Assembly (NCBI GenBank): GCA_015063305.1 | Contig: SVUJ01000001.1 | Coordinates: forward strand, 24,262-88,261 | Direction of reading: 5' to 3' | Source: Oscillospiraceae bacterium | Lineage (GTDB): Bacteria; Bacillota; Clostridia; Oscillospirales; CAG-272 | Length of the DNA stretch: 64,000 nucleotides | In this document: positions 53,201-61,915 of the stretch, in pieces | How positions within the stretch are numbered: position 1 is the first letter of the stretch | How the letters are laid out: every line of letters begins with the position of its first letter | Notes under the pieces: model-generated | Told to the model about the DNA's origin: nothing | The model's input: the letters and a program-made list of their open reading frames with translations, nothing else | The model's database searches: none | Position numbers and translations under genes: made by a program

Positions 53201-53947
53201 ATGAAGGAGAAAAAGACCCTTGGCGTTCTCGGTGGGCTTGGACCGATGTCCAGCGTGTATTTCTATGAAATGATAACCGCGCACACAGCCGCCGTGAGTG
53301 ATCAGGAGCATTTGAATATTTTGATATCCTCGCGCGCCGAGATCCCCGACAGGACTGATTTTATTCTCGGCCGCTCGAAGAATGACCCGTTGCCGCTTAT
53401 GCAGACCGAGGCGCAAAGACTTGCGGACGCGGGGGCGGATATTATAACTATCCCCTGCAACACGGCGCACTATTTTTACCGCGGGATAGCGAAGAGCTGC
53501 TCTGTACCGATACTCAATATCATTGAGGAAACGGCAGAGCTTTGCCGATATCTTGGGCTTTCGAAGGTTGGAGTACTTGCAACCGAGGGCACGATAGCCT
53601 CGGGCGCATACCGCACGGCGCTCGGGAGCGTTGGGGTTGAATACGCCACCTGCTCCGAGGAAGACCAGAGGACGGTGACCGATATAATCTACGCCCAGAT
53701 AAAGCAGGGCAAAGAGCCCGACCTCAACAGATTTTTGGGGGTTGCCGACACGCTGACGGCGCACGGCTGTGAGCGCATAATTCTGGGGTGTACTGAGCTG
53801 TCCTTGCTGAAAAGGAACTATAGGCTCGGCGGACGCTTTATAGACCCGCTTGAGGTACTATCCATCAGAGCTATATGCGAGTGCGGCGGAGTGCCGAAGG
53901 ATTTTGATGATGAGCTTATGAAATTCTCTGTGAGAAAGGAAGTATAA
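53201..53947 (+). CDS. Aspartate/glutamate racemase family protein
   Basis: 248 aa, cofactor-independent two-Cys racemase: GVLGGLGPMSS at the start, catalytic Cys in IPCNTAH and in LGCTELS. Length and motifs fit aspartate racemase (RacD/YgeA type). Between the ligase-like fragment and murE (gaps of 11 and 4 bp), which suggests D-aspartate made for peptidoglycan. Confidence 0.9.
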   Translation: MKEKKTLGVLGGLGPMSSVYFYEMITAHTAAVSDQEHLNILISSRAEIPDRTDFILGRSKNDPLPLMQTEAQRLADAGADIITIPCNTAHYFYRGIAKSCSVPILNIIEETAELCRYLGLSKVGVLATEGTIASGAYRTALGSVGVEYATCSEEDQRTVTDIIYAQIKQGKEPDLNRFLGVADTLTAHGCERIILGCTELSLLKRNYRLGGRFIDPLEVLSIRAICECGGVPKDFDDELMKFSVRKEV

Positions 53948-53951
53948 ATAT

Positions 53952-55448
53952 ATGTTACTGAGCCAGCTTTTAAGCAGAATAGAGTATACCGAGATAATAA
54001 ATCCGAAGGAGCAGAATATAAGCACTACCGATATAGCCGCGCTTTGCTGCGATTCGAGAAAGGCGTATAACGGCTCGCTCTTCGTTTGTATTGCGGGTGC
54101 GCTTGTTGACGGTCACGAGTATGCGCTCTCGGCGTATAACAAGATGTGCCGCGTATTCGTTGCCGAGCATCCGATAGAAAATCTGCCCGACGATGCCGTT
54201 GTGGTCATAACGCCCGACACAAGAGTGGCGCTCGCGCTGCTCTCCGACGAGTTCTTCGGTCACCCCTCAAGGGAGATGAAGATAATAGGGATAACGGGCA
54301 CGAAGGGAAAGACCACCTCGTCCTTGCTCATATATAATATGCTCAACGCCAACGGCATACCCACAGGCTACATAGGCTCGAACGGAGTGTCCTTTGACGA
54401 CTACCATTTCAACACGGTAAACACTACGCCCGAGAGCTACGACCTGCATTATTATATGCGCCGAATGCTTGACATAGGCATAAATACGCTTGTTATGGAG
54501 GTGTCCTCTCAGGCGCTCAAATTCAACCGAGTTCACGGTATAGATTTTGATATCACCGTCTTCACAAACCTTTACCCCGACCATATCGGCGCGTTCGAGC
54601 ATCCCGATTACGACGATTATAAGAATGCAAAGCACTCACTCTTTACAAGTTATAATTCAAAGGCGATGATATACAACGCCGACGATGCGGCGCACACCGA
54701 GATGCTTGCGGGAACTACCTGCAAGAGCGTTGGCGTGGCAATCGATAACACCGCGGCTGAATACAGAGCGTCAAGGATCGCGTTCTTCCGCTCACCCGGT
54801 AACATAGGCGTCAGCTTTGACTGCTGGGGAGAGAATAAGAAGTATTCGGTGTCGCTCTCCTTCCCTGGCGAGTTCAGCGTTTATAACGCGATGACGGCTA
54901 TCGCCGTCTGCCGCGAGATGGGAATATCCTTTGACAGTATCGTAAAGACGATGCAGAAGATCCGCATCAAGGGTCGCTTTGAAACTATCGAGCTGCCCAA
55001 CGGAGCTACCGCGGTTATAGATTACGCGCATAACGGAGTGAGCCTTAAGGCGGCGCTCTCGGCACTCAGGGTCTATAATCCGAACAGGCTTGTCTGCCTT
55101 TTCGGCTCGATAGGCGGAAGAACGAAAATGCGCCGCGCCGAGCTTGGTCTTGTGGCGTCGCGCGATGCAGATTTCTGTATCATAACCTCGGACAACCCCG
55201 ATAACGAGCCGCCCTCGGCGATAATCGGCGAGATAGCGTCCTATTTCACGGTTGGCTCAGCGCCCTATATCGCGATAGCCGACAGAAAGAAGGCGATACT
55301 CTATGCGCTCGAAAATTCCTCGGCGGGGGATATAATCCTGCTCGCGGGTAAGGGACACGAGACATATCAGCTTATCAACGGCCTTCGCGAATATTTCAGC
55401 GAAGCCGAAATAATAAAAGATTTCTGCGCGCAAAAGTCAGAGGCGTAG
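53952..55448 (+). CDS. murE: MurE-like UDP-MurNAc-tripeptide ligase
   Basis: 498 aa. Mur ligase signature GITGTKGKTTSSL (P-loop near residue 115), NTTPESYDLHYYM, TNLYPDHIGAFEH and AGKGHETYQ. The amino-acid-selecting motif reads DNPDNE, whereas diaminopimelate-adding MurE has DNPR and lysine-adding MurE often DNPA, so the added residue is uncertain. It lies outside any mur/dcw cluster and in one unit with an aspartate racemase. It may be a second MurE or a specialised ligase. Confidence 0.85.
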   Translation: MLLSQLLSRIEYTEIINPKEQNISTTDIAALCCDSRKAYNGSLFVCIAGALVDGHEYALSAYNKMCRVFVAEHPIENLPDDAVVVITPDTRVALALLSDEFFGHPSREMKIIGITGTKGKTTSSLLIYNMLNANGIPTGYIGSNGVSFDDYHFNTVNTTPESYDLHYYMRRMLDIGINTLVMEVSSQALKFNRVHGIDFDITVFTNLYPDHIGAFEHPDYDDYKNAKHSLFTSYNSKAMIYNADDAAHTEMLAGTTCKSVGVAIDNTAAEYRASRIAFFRSPGNIGVSFDCWGENKKYSVSLSFPGEFSVYNAMTAIAVCREMGISFDSIVKTMQKIRIKGRFETIELPNGATAVIDYAHNGVSLKAALSALRVYNPNRLVCLFGSIGGRTKMRRAELGLVASRDADFCIITSDNPDNEPPSAIIGEIASYFTVGSAPYIAIADRKKAILYALENSSAGDIILLAGKGHETYQLINGLREYFSEAEIIKDFCAQKSEA

Positions 55449-55456
55449 AGTATAAA

Positions 55457-55515
55457 GGGGACACCTTTTAAGGAAAGGTGTCCCCTTAAACCCCTTCCAA
55501 ACCTTTTTACACTAT
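55457..55515 (+). terminator. Family A terminator-like hairpin after murE
   Basis: GGGGACACCTTT (55457-55468) with AAAGGTGTCCCC (55474-55485), tail ccttccaaacctttttacac. Confidence 0.85.
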
Positions 55516-55960
55516 TTTCACCATAGGGTTGGAGTAAGCGAAAAAGGTGAATTACCCCGAAGATTGGCTGTCGGCACTGCCGACCCCATCAAAAACTTTC
55601 AAACTATTTTTAGCTACAGACGGATTGTCTTGCTAAATGGTGCGGTAGGGAAGATCCCCCTACAAAGAAAATATAATCATACGCCGTAGGGGAGGGGTTT
55701 CCCCTCCCGCAATATAAACAAAACATAAAACAGAAAACAAAACGTCATGTCACCCAAAGCCTCGCCCTTTGGGAGAGGTGGCACGACGAAGGAGTGACGG
55801 AGAGGGTAAATATTTTCAAATACCCTCTCAGTCGCCAAGGCGACAGCTCTCCCAATGGGAGAGCCTATGATAAACAAAACTCCACCATCGGGTGGGGTTG
55901 ATAAATTAAGGGGAACATCTCCGATCTATTACCGCGGGTTTTACTCGCCGTTGTAAAGAA
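55516..55960. repeat. Repeat-filled gap
   Basis: Family D pieces (ggctgtcggcactgccgacc at about 55567), the tail segment tttttagctacagacggatt, a small palindrome gtaggggaggggtttcccctccc (about 55686-55708), a family C element at 55759-55865 (close relative of the tandem unit at 1-334), and another family D piece at 55885-55945. No gene is seen. Confidence 0.75.
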
Positions 55961-55973
55961 TAAATAAAACCCC

Positions 55974-56002
55974 TTGATTTGTTGCAAAAAAAGTAATATA
56001 AT
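55974..56002 (+). promoter_or_regulatory. Promoter of the comEB-rimI-tsaD unit
   Basis: TTGATT (55974-55979), a 17-bp spacer and TATAAT (55997-56002), 34 bp before the chosen ATG. The TTG used as start in the ORF track is the -35 itself. Confidence 0.75.
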
Positions 56003-56036
56003 AATTATGATTAGTTTTTTAGAGAGGAAAATACAT

Positions 56037-56525
56037 ATGGAAAGAGTATCTAAGCATAACTATTACCTCGATATCGCTCAGACGGTCGCTGAGCGCAGCA
56101 CCTGCCTTAGAAAAATGTTCGGCGCGATAATCGTCAAGGACGACGTTATCGTGTCCACGGGCTACAACGGTGCGCCCAGAGGGCGCAAAAACTGCTCTGA
56201 CATACAGTACTGTATGAGGGACAAGCTCGGTATCCCCAGAGGAGAGAGATACGAGCTCTGCCGCTCGGTACACGCCGAGGCTAACGCTATAATCGCGGCG
56301 GCAAGAGAGAGAATGCTTGGCGCTACCCTTTATATGGTCTGCGTTGACCCCAAGGACCGCGCTATCGTTGCGGGCACTTCAAGCTGTATGATGTGCAAGC
56401 GTCAGATAATAAACGCGGGTATTGAGCAGGTCATCGTAAGAGATACGGCCGAGGAATATAGAATCATAAAGGTGTCCGACTGGATAGAGGACGACGACTC
56501 GCTCAGCGGAATTTTCGGATATTAA
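56037..56525 (+). CDS. dCMP deaminase family protein (ComEB-like)
   Basis: 162 aa. Zinc-dependent deaminase with HAEANAI (ligand His and proton-shuttling Glu) and CMMCKRQ (two ligand Cys), plus GAIIVKDDVIVSTGYNG. Converts dCMP to dUMP for thymidylate synthesis. The start is moved from TTG 55974 to ATG 56037, after agagagg, as the extra residues come from the promoter. rimI follows after 1 bp. Confidence 0.93.
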   Translation: MERVSKHNYYLDIAQTVAERSTCLRKMFGAIIVKDDVIVSTGYNGAPRGRKNCSDIQYCMRDKLGIPRGERYELCRSVHAEANAIIAAARERMLGATLYMVCVDPKDRAIVAGTSSCMMCKRQIINAGIEQVIVRDTAEEYRIIKVSDWIEDDDSLSGIFGY

Positions 56526-56526
56526 G

Positions 56527-56973
56527 ATGAACGCTGTGACGATATCCCGCTTTTCCGAGGAGCATATAGACGAGGTCGCGCGGATAGAGCGCGACACATT
56601 TGCTGAGCCCTGGTCGAGCGAAAGCCTTAGACTGCTTTGCACAGAGGATTACCCTTCCTTCGTTATGTGTGAGGGGGGCAAGGTCTTGGGGTATGTCAGC
56701 GCGGCTCGCTCACTTGACGAGCTACAGATAATAAACGTGGCGGTGCGCCCCGAGCACAGGGGCAAGGGATACGCCAAGGCGCTCCTTGAGTGGGTGGAGA
56801 GATTTTGTGCTGAGAACGGTCTGGTCTCGATATCGCTTGAGGTGAGGGAGTCTAACGCGGCGGCGATAGGGCTTTACGGCGGTTGCAGATATGAGGTCTG
56901 CGGAAGGCGAAAGGGATTTTACCGTTTGCCGCGCGAGGACGCGCTTGTGATGATAAAGAATTTGGACAGATAA
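56527..56973 (+). CDS. rimI: Ribosomal protein alanine N-acetyltransferase RimI
   Basis: 148 aa GNAT protein with acetyl-CoA loop RPEHRGKGYAKALL and LEVRESNAAAIGLY. Position just before tsaD is typical for rimI. Starts directly after the deaminase stop. Confidence 0.9.
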   Translation: MNAVTISRFSEEHIDEVARIERDTFAEPWSSESLRLLCTEDYPSFVMCEGGKVLGYVSAARSLDELQIINVAVRPEHRGKGYAKALLEWVERFCAENGLVSISLEVRESNAAAIGLYGGCRYEVCGRRKGFYRLPREDALVMIKNLDR

Positions 56974-56998
56974 AATCAAAAGGAAATTTGGTATAAAG

Positions 56999-58009
56999 AT
57001 GTTGATATTGGGACTTGAAAGCTCGTGTGACGAAACCTCTGCCGCAGTCGTGCGAATGGGCGAGGGCAAGCGCGAGATACTTTCAAACATAGTTGCTTCA
57101 CAAATAGATATACACAGGCTTTACGGCGGAGTTGTGCCCGAGATAGCCAGCCGAGCTCATATCGAGGCTATATCGCGCATTACATACCGCGCGCTTGACG
57201 AGGCGGGGGTAACGCTCACAGATATCGGTGCGATAGCCGTCACCTCGCACCCCGGACTTATCGGGGCGCTGATAGTTGGGGTGAATTTTGCCAAGTCGCT
57301 CGCCTTTGCGAGGGGCATACCGTTGGTCGAGGTCAATCACGTAAAGGCGCACGTTGCGGCGGCGTATCTTGAATACCCCTCGCTCGAGCCGCCCTTTACG
57401 GCGATAGTTGTGTCGGGCGGACACACCTCGATATACGAGGTCAATTCCTACACCGACTTTTCGGTCATCGGAGAGACCCGCGACGATGCGGCGGGAGAAG
57501 CCTTTGACAAGGTGGCGAGAGTGCTTGGTATGCCTTATCCCGGCGGCGCGGAGTTTAACAGAGCGGCTAAGGGCGGCGATCCGTCTGCGGTAGAGCTCCC
57601 TTCTCCCGCGCTTCACGGCGACAATCTCGATTTCTCGTTCAGCGGCATCAAGACGGCGGCGCTCAACTATATAAATTCGCTCAGACAAAAGGGAGAAGAG
57701 CCCGATGTGAACAACCTGTGCGCGTCGTATACGAATACCATTGTAAAGGCGATAGTAAAGAAGTGCGCGGGCGCACTTGATAAGTCGGACACTCGCCGAC
57801 TCGTGCTTGCGGGCGGTGTTGCGGCAAATTCCTATATCCGAGAAGGGCTCTCGGAGTTATGTAAAAAAAGAGGGGCGGAATTTTTCGTTCCAAGCATCTC
57901 GCTTTGCGGCGACAACGCCGCGATGGTGGCTGCCGCGGGATATTTTGAATATCTTGACGGCGCTTTTGCCGACACCTCGCTCAACGCGTCGGCAAACGAT
58001 AATATTTGA
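56999..58009 (+). CDS. tsaD: tRNA N6-adenosine threonylcarbamoyltransferase TsaD
   Basis: 336 aa. Catalytic subunit for t6A37 in ANN-decoding tRNAs. Starts MLILGLESSCDETSAAVV, iron/zinc ligands in HVKAH (about residues 114-118), then VVSGGHTSIYEV, GEAFDKVARVLG and CGDNAAMVAAAG. tsaB and tsaE are not in the window. Confidence 0.96.
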   Translation: MLILGLESSCDETSAAVVRMGEGKREILSNIVASQIDIHRLYGGVVPEIASRAHIEAISRITYRALDEAGVTLTDIGAIAVTSHPGLIGALIVGVNFAKSLAFARGIPLVEVNHVKAHVAAAYLEYPSLEPPFTAIVVSGGHTSIYEVNSYTDFSVIGETRDDAAGEAFDKVARVLGMPYPGGAEFNRAAKGGDPSAVELPSPALHGDNLDFSFSGIKTAALNYINSLRQKGEEPDVNNLCASYTNTIVKAIVKKCAGALDKSDTRRLVLAGGVAANSYIREGLSELCKKRGAEFFVPSISLCGDNAAMVAAAGYFEYLDGAFADTSLNASANDNI

Positions 58010-58023
58010 AGTAAGGAAAGAAT

Positions 58024-58716
58024 ATGAAGACAGAAAAGAAGAATAACAAGGCAAAGACGGCGCATACTGAGGTATCTCCTGCGGTCATAAAGCGTTTGCC
58101 GAGATATTTCAGATACCTGCGCGAGATAATCAGAATGGGAAAGACGCGAGTGAGCTCTGCCGAGCTTTCAAAAATGATGAACGTTACCGCATCCCAGATA
58201 CGTCAGGACCTCAACTGCTTCGGCGGCTTTGGTCAGCAGGGCTACGGATATAACGTCAATTATCTTTATACCAATATCTGTGAGATACTCGGCGTTGGCT
58301 GCGGCTTCCGCGCGGCGCTTATCGGCGCGGGAAATCTGGGCAAGGCGCTCGTTCGCAGTCCTATGTTTGAGAAGCGGGGCGTTGACGTGGTGGCTATGTT
58401 TGACGTATCGAGCGACCTTGTTGGAAAAAAGATAGAGAATATAAAGGTCTTCCATATCGACGATATCGAGCGCATATTTGAAGAGTATGGGGTGGATATT
58501 GCCATTCTGACCCTTCCCAAGGAGTACGCGGTAGAGGTTGCCGAAAGGCTTGAGAATACGGGCGTGAGCGGTATCTGGAACTTCACGGGTAAGGAGCTGG
58601 CGCTCAAGAACGCGGATATCGCGGTCGAAAACGTACATATCGGCGACTCCCTTATGACCCTTTGCTATGAGATAGCAAAAAGAAAAAATGAAAATGGGGA
58701 CAGCTCCGCAAAATGA
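58024..58716 (+). CDS. rex: Redox-sensing transcriptional repressor Rex
   Basis: 230 aa. Winged helix (TRVSSAELSKMMNVTASQIRQDL, FGGFGQQGYGYNV) and a Rossmann domain ALIGAGNLGKAL that senses NADH/NAD+. Regulates fermentation genes in Clostridia. It could in principle affect the microcompartment operon, but no clear TTGTTAA-type site was seen there. Overlaps the next gene by 4 bp. Confidence 0.94.
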   Translation: MKTEKKNNKAKTAHTEVSPAVIKRLPRYFRYLREIIRMGKTRVSSAELSKMMNVTASQIRQDLNCFGGFGQQGYGYNVNYLYTNICEILGVGCGFRAALIGAGNLGKALVRSPMFEKRGVDVVAMFDVSSDLVGKKIENIKVFHIDDIERIFEEYGVDIAILTLPKEYAVEVAERLENTGVSGIWNFTGKELALKNADIAVENVHIGDSLMTLCYEIAKRKNENGDSSAK

Positions 58717-59705
58717 AAAAGAACGAAAAAATAAATCTTACGATAAAGACCCCTCTCTCGCAGAGTGTGTGGAATGCTCTGGCGTCTGCCGACGAGAACG
58801 ATCTTCGGGTGATGCTGGCGCTCGCTCTCGCTTCCGAAGGAGAGAGAGAGGATATAGACGGTCTGCTCTCAAAGCTTGAGCTTGAGGCGGGCGAGCTTGA
58901 CGCGTCGATAAAATATTGGTGCGGCGCGGGGCTTCTCAAAAAGGGAAGAAAGAGCGCGAAGGCGGCAAGCGGCGATACGGCAAAGAGGGAAGAGCCGAAA
59001 AAGACAGCCGAGCCGCTTCACAGAGGTGGAAAGCTTGAGCGAAAGAGTGAGATGCCGTCCTATTCCTCTACCGAGCTTGCCGAGCTTATAGAGAAGAGAA
59101 GCATAACCGCCGAGTTTATAAACGAGGCGCAGAGAGTGGTTGGAAAGATATTCAACACTCATGAGGTAAATATCCTTGTGGGAATGATAGACTATATCGG
59201 CTTTGACGAGGCGAGTGTTATAATAATACTCTCGCACATGGTCAATCTCGGAAAGAGGTCGCTCAGATACGCCGAGCAGCTCGCGTTTTCCCTGTATGAC
59301 GAGGGAATAACCGATGCCGAGGCGCTTCAGCTGAGGCTCAAAAAGATGGAGGGATATACCAAGACCGAGTCCGAGGTGAGGGCGATGTTTGGTATGACGG
59401 GACGCTCTCTCACCACCAAGGAAAAGAAATTCCTTCGCGCGTGGATAGAGAATATGGGCTTTGACACAGAGGTCATACGCTTGGCTTACGACATAACCGT
59501 GGACGCGATACACGAGCCCGCCCCCGCCTATGCCAACAGCATACTCGAGGGTTGGTATGCCTTGGGACTTACCACCACAGAGGCGATAGCTGCCGCTGAG
59601 GACGAGAAAAAACAAAAGAAGAAAGCCACAAAACCGGACGGCAACAGCTTTGACACAGACGAATTTTTTGAGGCGGCTCTGAGAAGGACTTTTGAGGAGC
59701 TTTGA
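58713..59705 (+). CDS. DnaD-domain replication protein
   Basis: 330 aa. Two DnaD/DnaB2-type helical regions: TAEFINEAQRVVGKIFNTHEV..., and KEKKFLRAWIENMGFDTEVIRLAYDITVDAI with the family's terminal YxxxI-like element EPAPAYANSILEGWYALG. Replication-restart or initiation factor that works with a DnaC/DnaI helicase loader, encoded next. Starts within the rex stop. Confidence 0.88.
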   Translation: MKKNEKINLTIKTPLSQSVWNALASADENDLRVMLALALASEGEREDIDGLLSKLELEAGELDASIKYWCGAGLLKKGRKSAKAASGDTAKREEPKKTAEPLHRGGKLERKSEMPSYSSTELAELIEKRSITAEFINEAQRVVGKIFNTHEVNILVGMIDYIGFDEASVIIILSHMVNLGKRSLRYAEQLAFSLYDEGITDAEALQLRLKKMEGYTKTESEVRAMFGMTGRSLTTKEKKFLRAWIENMGFDTEVIRLAYDITVDAIHEPAPAYANSILEGWYALGLTTTEAIAAAEDEKKQKKKATKPDGNSFDTDEFFEAALRRTFEEL

Positions 59706-59733
59706 TAATCGATAATGCTAAAGGGAGAAAGAT

Positions 59734-60699
59734 ATGGCATTTAATTCAGAGGATTTTGTTCGTATAAGAGAAGAATATTCAAAGAAATATCTGAAGGCGC
59801 ATCAGGCGGCGGATGAGCGCCGCGAGGAGGTCTACCTCAAAATACCCGAGCTCAGGGCGTTGGATAACCTGCTTGCGGGTACTGTGTCGCGCATAATGGC
59901 GGCGGCATCGGGAGATGATTTTGAGCAGAAGCTCGCCGAGGTGCGCGCCGAGAACGAGCGTCTTTTAGCCGAGAGGGCGAAGATACTCGAGGCTTACGGC
60001 ATCGCCGCCGACTACACCGACGTAAAATATGAGTGCGAGAAGTGCGGAGATACGGGATACGTTGACACAAAGATGTGCTCGTGTATGAAGCAGGCGCTGG
60101 TGATGGCGGGATACCGCTCGTCGGGCATTTGGGGACTTATGCGTTCGCAGTCCTTTGACAATTTTTCGCTTGACTATTATAAGGACTCAAAGCAGAACTA
60201 CGCCGCGATGGAGAGAGTGGTCGAGGGGCTCAAGAGATACGCGGCGGAGTTTGACGAGAATACATATAAAAACTTCCTGTTTCTCGGCGGAACGGGGCTT
60301 GGCAAAACTCACCTGTCCACATCGGTGGCGGTCAAGGTGATAGAGCGCGGATTTGACGTGCTTTACGTTTCGGCTTGCTCGATGATATCGGATTTTGAGG
60401 CAAAGAGGTTCGGCGGGGCGGAGAGGTCGGTAGACCTTTCAAGATATTACGATGCCGAGCTGCTTATAATCGACGATTTCGGAAGCGAGATGACAAATCA
60501 GTTCACCGTTTCCTGTGTTTACGACGTGATAAACACGAGAATGATAAAGGCAAAGTCAACGATAATAAGCACGAATCTCTCGCAGGAGGGAATAAGAGAG
60601 CGCTACGGCGACAGAATAACCAGCCGTCTTTTCGGCGAATATCTGCCAATCTATTTTAACGGCAGGGATATCCGAGGCCAGAAGATAAACCGCAAATAG
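59734..60699 (+). CDS. DnaC/DnaI-like helicase loader
   Basis: 321 aa. A coiled N-terminal region, a zinc site CEKCGDTGYVDTKMCSC (about residues 100-117) and an AAA+ core with Walker A GGTGLGKTH and Walker B LLIIDDFG. Loads the replicative helicase together with the DnaD-type protein encoded just upstream. Followed by a strong terminator. Confidence 0.92.
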   Translation: MAFNSEDFVRIREEYSKKYLKAHQAADERREEVYLKIPELRALDNLLAGTVSRIMAAASGDDFEQKLAEVRAENERLLAERAKILEAYGIAADYTDVKYECEKCGDTGYVDTKMCSCMKQALVMAGYRSSGIWGLMRSQSFDNFSLDYYKDSKQNYAAMERVVEGLKRYAAEFDENTYKNFLFLGGTGLGKTHLSTSVAVKVIERGFDVLYVSACSMISDFEAKRFGGAERSVDLSRYYDAELLIIDDFGSEMTNQFTVSCVYDVINTRMIKAKSTIISTNLSQEGIRERYGDRITSRLFGEYLPIYFNGRDIRGQKINRK

Positions 60700-60727
60700 G
60701 ATAAATTGCCGAATAAAATGAAATAAT

Positions 60728-60769
60728 AAAGGATATACGAGCTTTTGGTTCGTATATCCTTTTCTTTTT
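60728..60769 (+). terminator. Intrinsic terminator after the helicase loader
   Basis: AAAGGATATACGA (60728-60740), loop gcttttggt, TCGTATATCCTTT (60750-60762) and a T-rich run to 60769. It ends 12 bp before the start of the next gene, so that gene may need read-through or a promoter in the gap. Confidence 0.88.
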
Positions 60770-60780
60770 ACGGAGGAATT

Positions 60781-61230
60781 ATGAAGGACGAAAAGAAGAC
60801 TGTCAACGCCGAGATGCTTGACAGAATGTATAAAAACGTAAAGATGGGCTCGGATTCGATGGTGGATATAATGTCGCATGTGAAGGACGACACCCTTCGC
60901 GAAGAGCTTACGAGCCAGCTTGAGCAGTATGAAAGCTACGGCAGCCGCATAGGCAAGATGATATACGACGGCGGCGGAAAGCCCAAGGAAGAAGGGCCGA
61001 TGACGAGAATGTCGGCAAAGATAGGTGTGATGATGAACACGATGACCGATTCTACCTCAAGCCACCTCGCGCAGATGGTTATCGAGGGCGCGACCATGGG
61101 AATGACCGATATGACCAAGATAGTCAGGGAGTATGAAAATCGGAATTGCGCGGAAGCGCCGCTCAAGCTCGCGCGTGAGATAGCCGAATTTGAGGACAAG
61201 AGCATAGAAAGCCTTAAGAAATATCTTTGA
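60781..61230 (+). CDS. Conserved helical protein of unknown function
   Basis: 149 aa, rich in Met and charged residues and predicted all-helical, with SDSMVDIMSHVKDDTLREEL, MNTMTDSTSSHLAQMVIEG and EFEDKSIESLKKYL. It resembles ~145-aa Clostridia proteins that look like a four-helix ferritin-like bundle, but no complete metal-ligand set is clear. The track start at 60745 lies in the terminator; ATG 60781 follows cggagg. Confidence 0.8.
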   Translation: MKDEKKTVNAEMLDRMYKNVKMGSDSMVDIMSHVKDDTLREELTSQLEQYESYGSRIGKMIYDGGGKPKEEGPMTRMSAKIGVMMNTMTDSTSSHLAQMVIEGATMGMTDMTKIVREYENRNCAEAPLKLAREIAEFEDKSIESLKKYL

Positions 61231-61245
61231 GTGGCGGGTCTTACC

Positions 61246-61275
61246 ACCCCCGTTGTCGTTAAGAGAACGGGGGGT
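61246..61275. terminator. Bidirectional hairpin between convergent genes
   Basis: ACCCCCGTT (61246-61254) pairs with AACGGGGGGT (61266-61275). It lies between the plus-strand helical protein and the minus-strand recX, and both ends have short T-containing runs. Confidence 0.65.
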
Positions 61276-61281
61276 ATCGTT

Positions 61282-61914
61282 TCATTCTTCCAATAATGAA
61301 AAGGCTTCCTTTATTTCCGCCGAGGTATATCCGTATCTCGTAAGAGCCGCAAAAAGCTTCTTTCGCTGCTCGTTATCCTTTGGCACAGAGCCGAACTTTT
61401 TTCTCACAACAGCCGTGCAGGCTGAGGAAAAATCATAATCACGAAGGCTGTCCATAGCGTTTTCCACAGCCTCGCCGGGGTATCCCTTTTCGAAGAGCAT
61501 CGCGGCAATTCTTCGTCTGCCCCAGCCCTTCTTCAGGGCGCGCTCGGCTTCTCGCGCGGCGTCCTCACTCTCGTTGATATATCCAAGCTCGCGCAAATAC
61601 TCCGCCGCCTCGATAGCGGTTTCCTTATCAAATCCCTTTGCCCTGAGCTTGTTTACCATATTCTTGCCCGAACACGCGCCGTATCCGAGGATATACATTC
61701 CTCGTTTCACGGCGGAGCAGACCTCAGAGGCGGCGGCGAGCTCATCAAAAAACTCCTCGCTTATCTCACCCTTCTGAGGTCGCAGCTCTGCGTATTGACG
61801 CGCCAACAGAAAAAGCTCTCTTGTTTCGGAGCTTTCTCCGTTTGATATCCTCACGCGCACACAAAGCTCAGCCCCGCCGTTTTTGGCGGTTATAGATGCG
61901 ACATTTATGGTCAT
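61282..61914 (-). CDS. recX: Regulatory protein RecX
   Basis: 210 aa. Helical repeats with YAELRPQKGEISEEFFDEL, ACSGKNMVNKLRAKGF and RRRIAAMLFEKGY fit RecX, an inhibitor or modulator of RecA filaments. Its ATG begins 1 bp after the recA stop (TGATATG on the minus strand), so translation is coupled to recA. Confidence 0.92.
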   Translation of the reverse strand: MTINVASITAKNGGAELCVRVRISNGESSETRELFLLARQYAELRPQKGEISEEFFDELAAASEVCSAVKRGMYILGYGACSGKNMVNKLRAKGFDKETAIEAAEYLRELGYINESEDAAREAERALKKGWGRRRIAAMLFEKGYPGEAVENAMDSLRDYDFSSACTAVVRKKFGSVPKDNEQRKKLFAALTRYGYTSAEIKEAFSLLEE

Positions 61915-61915
61915 A

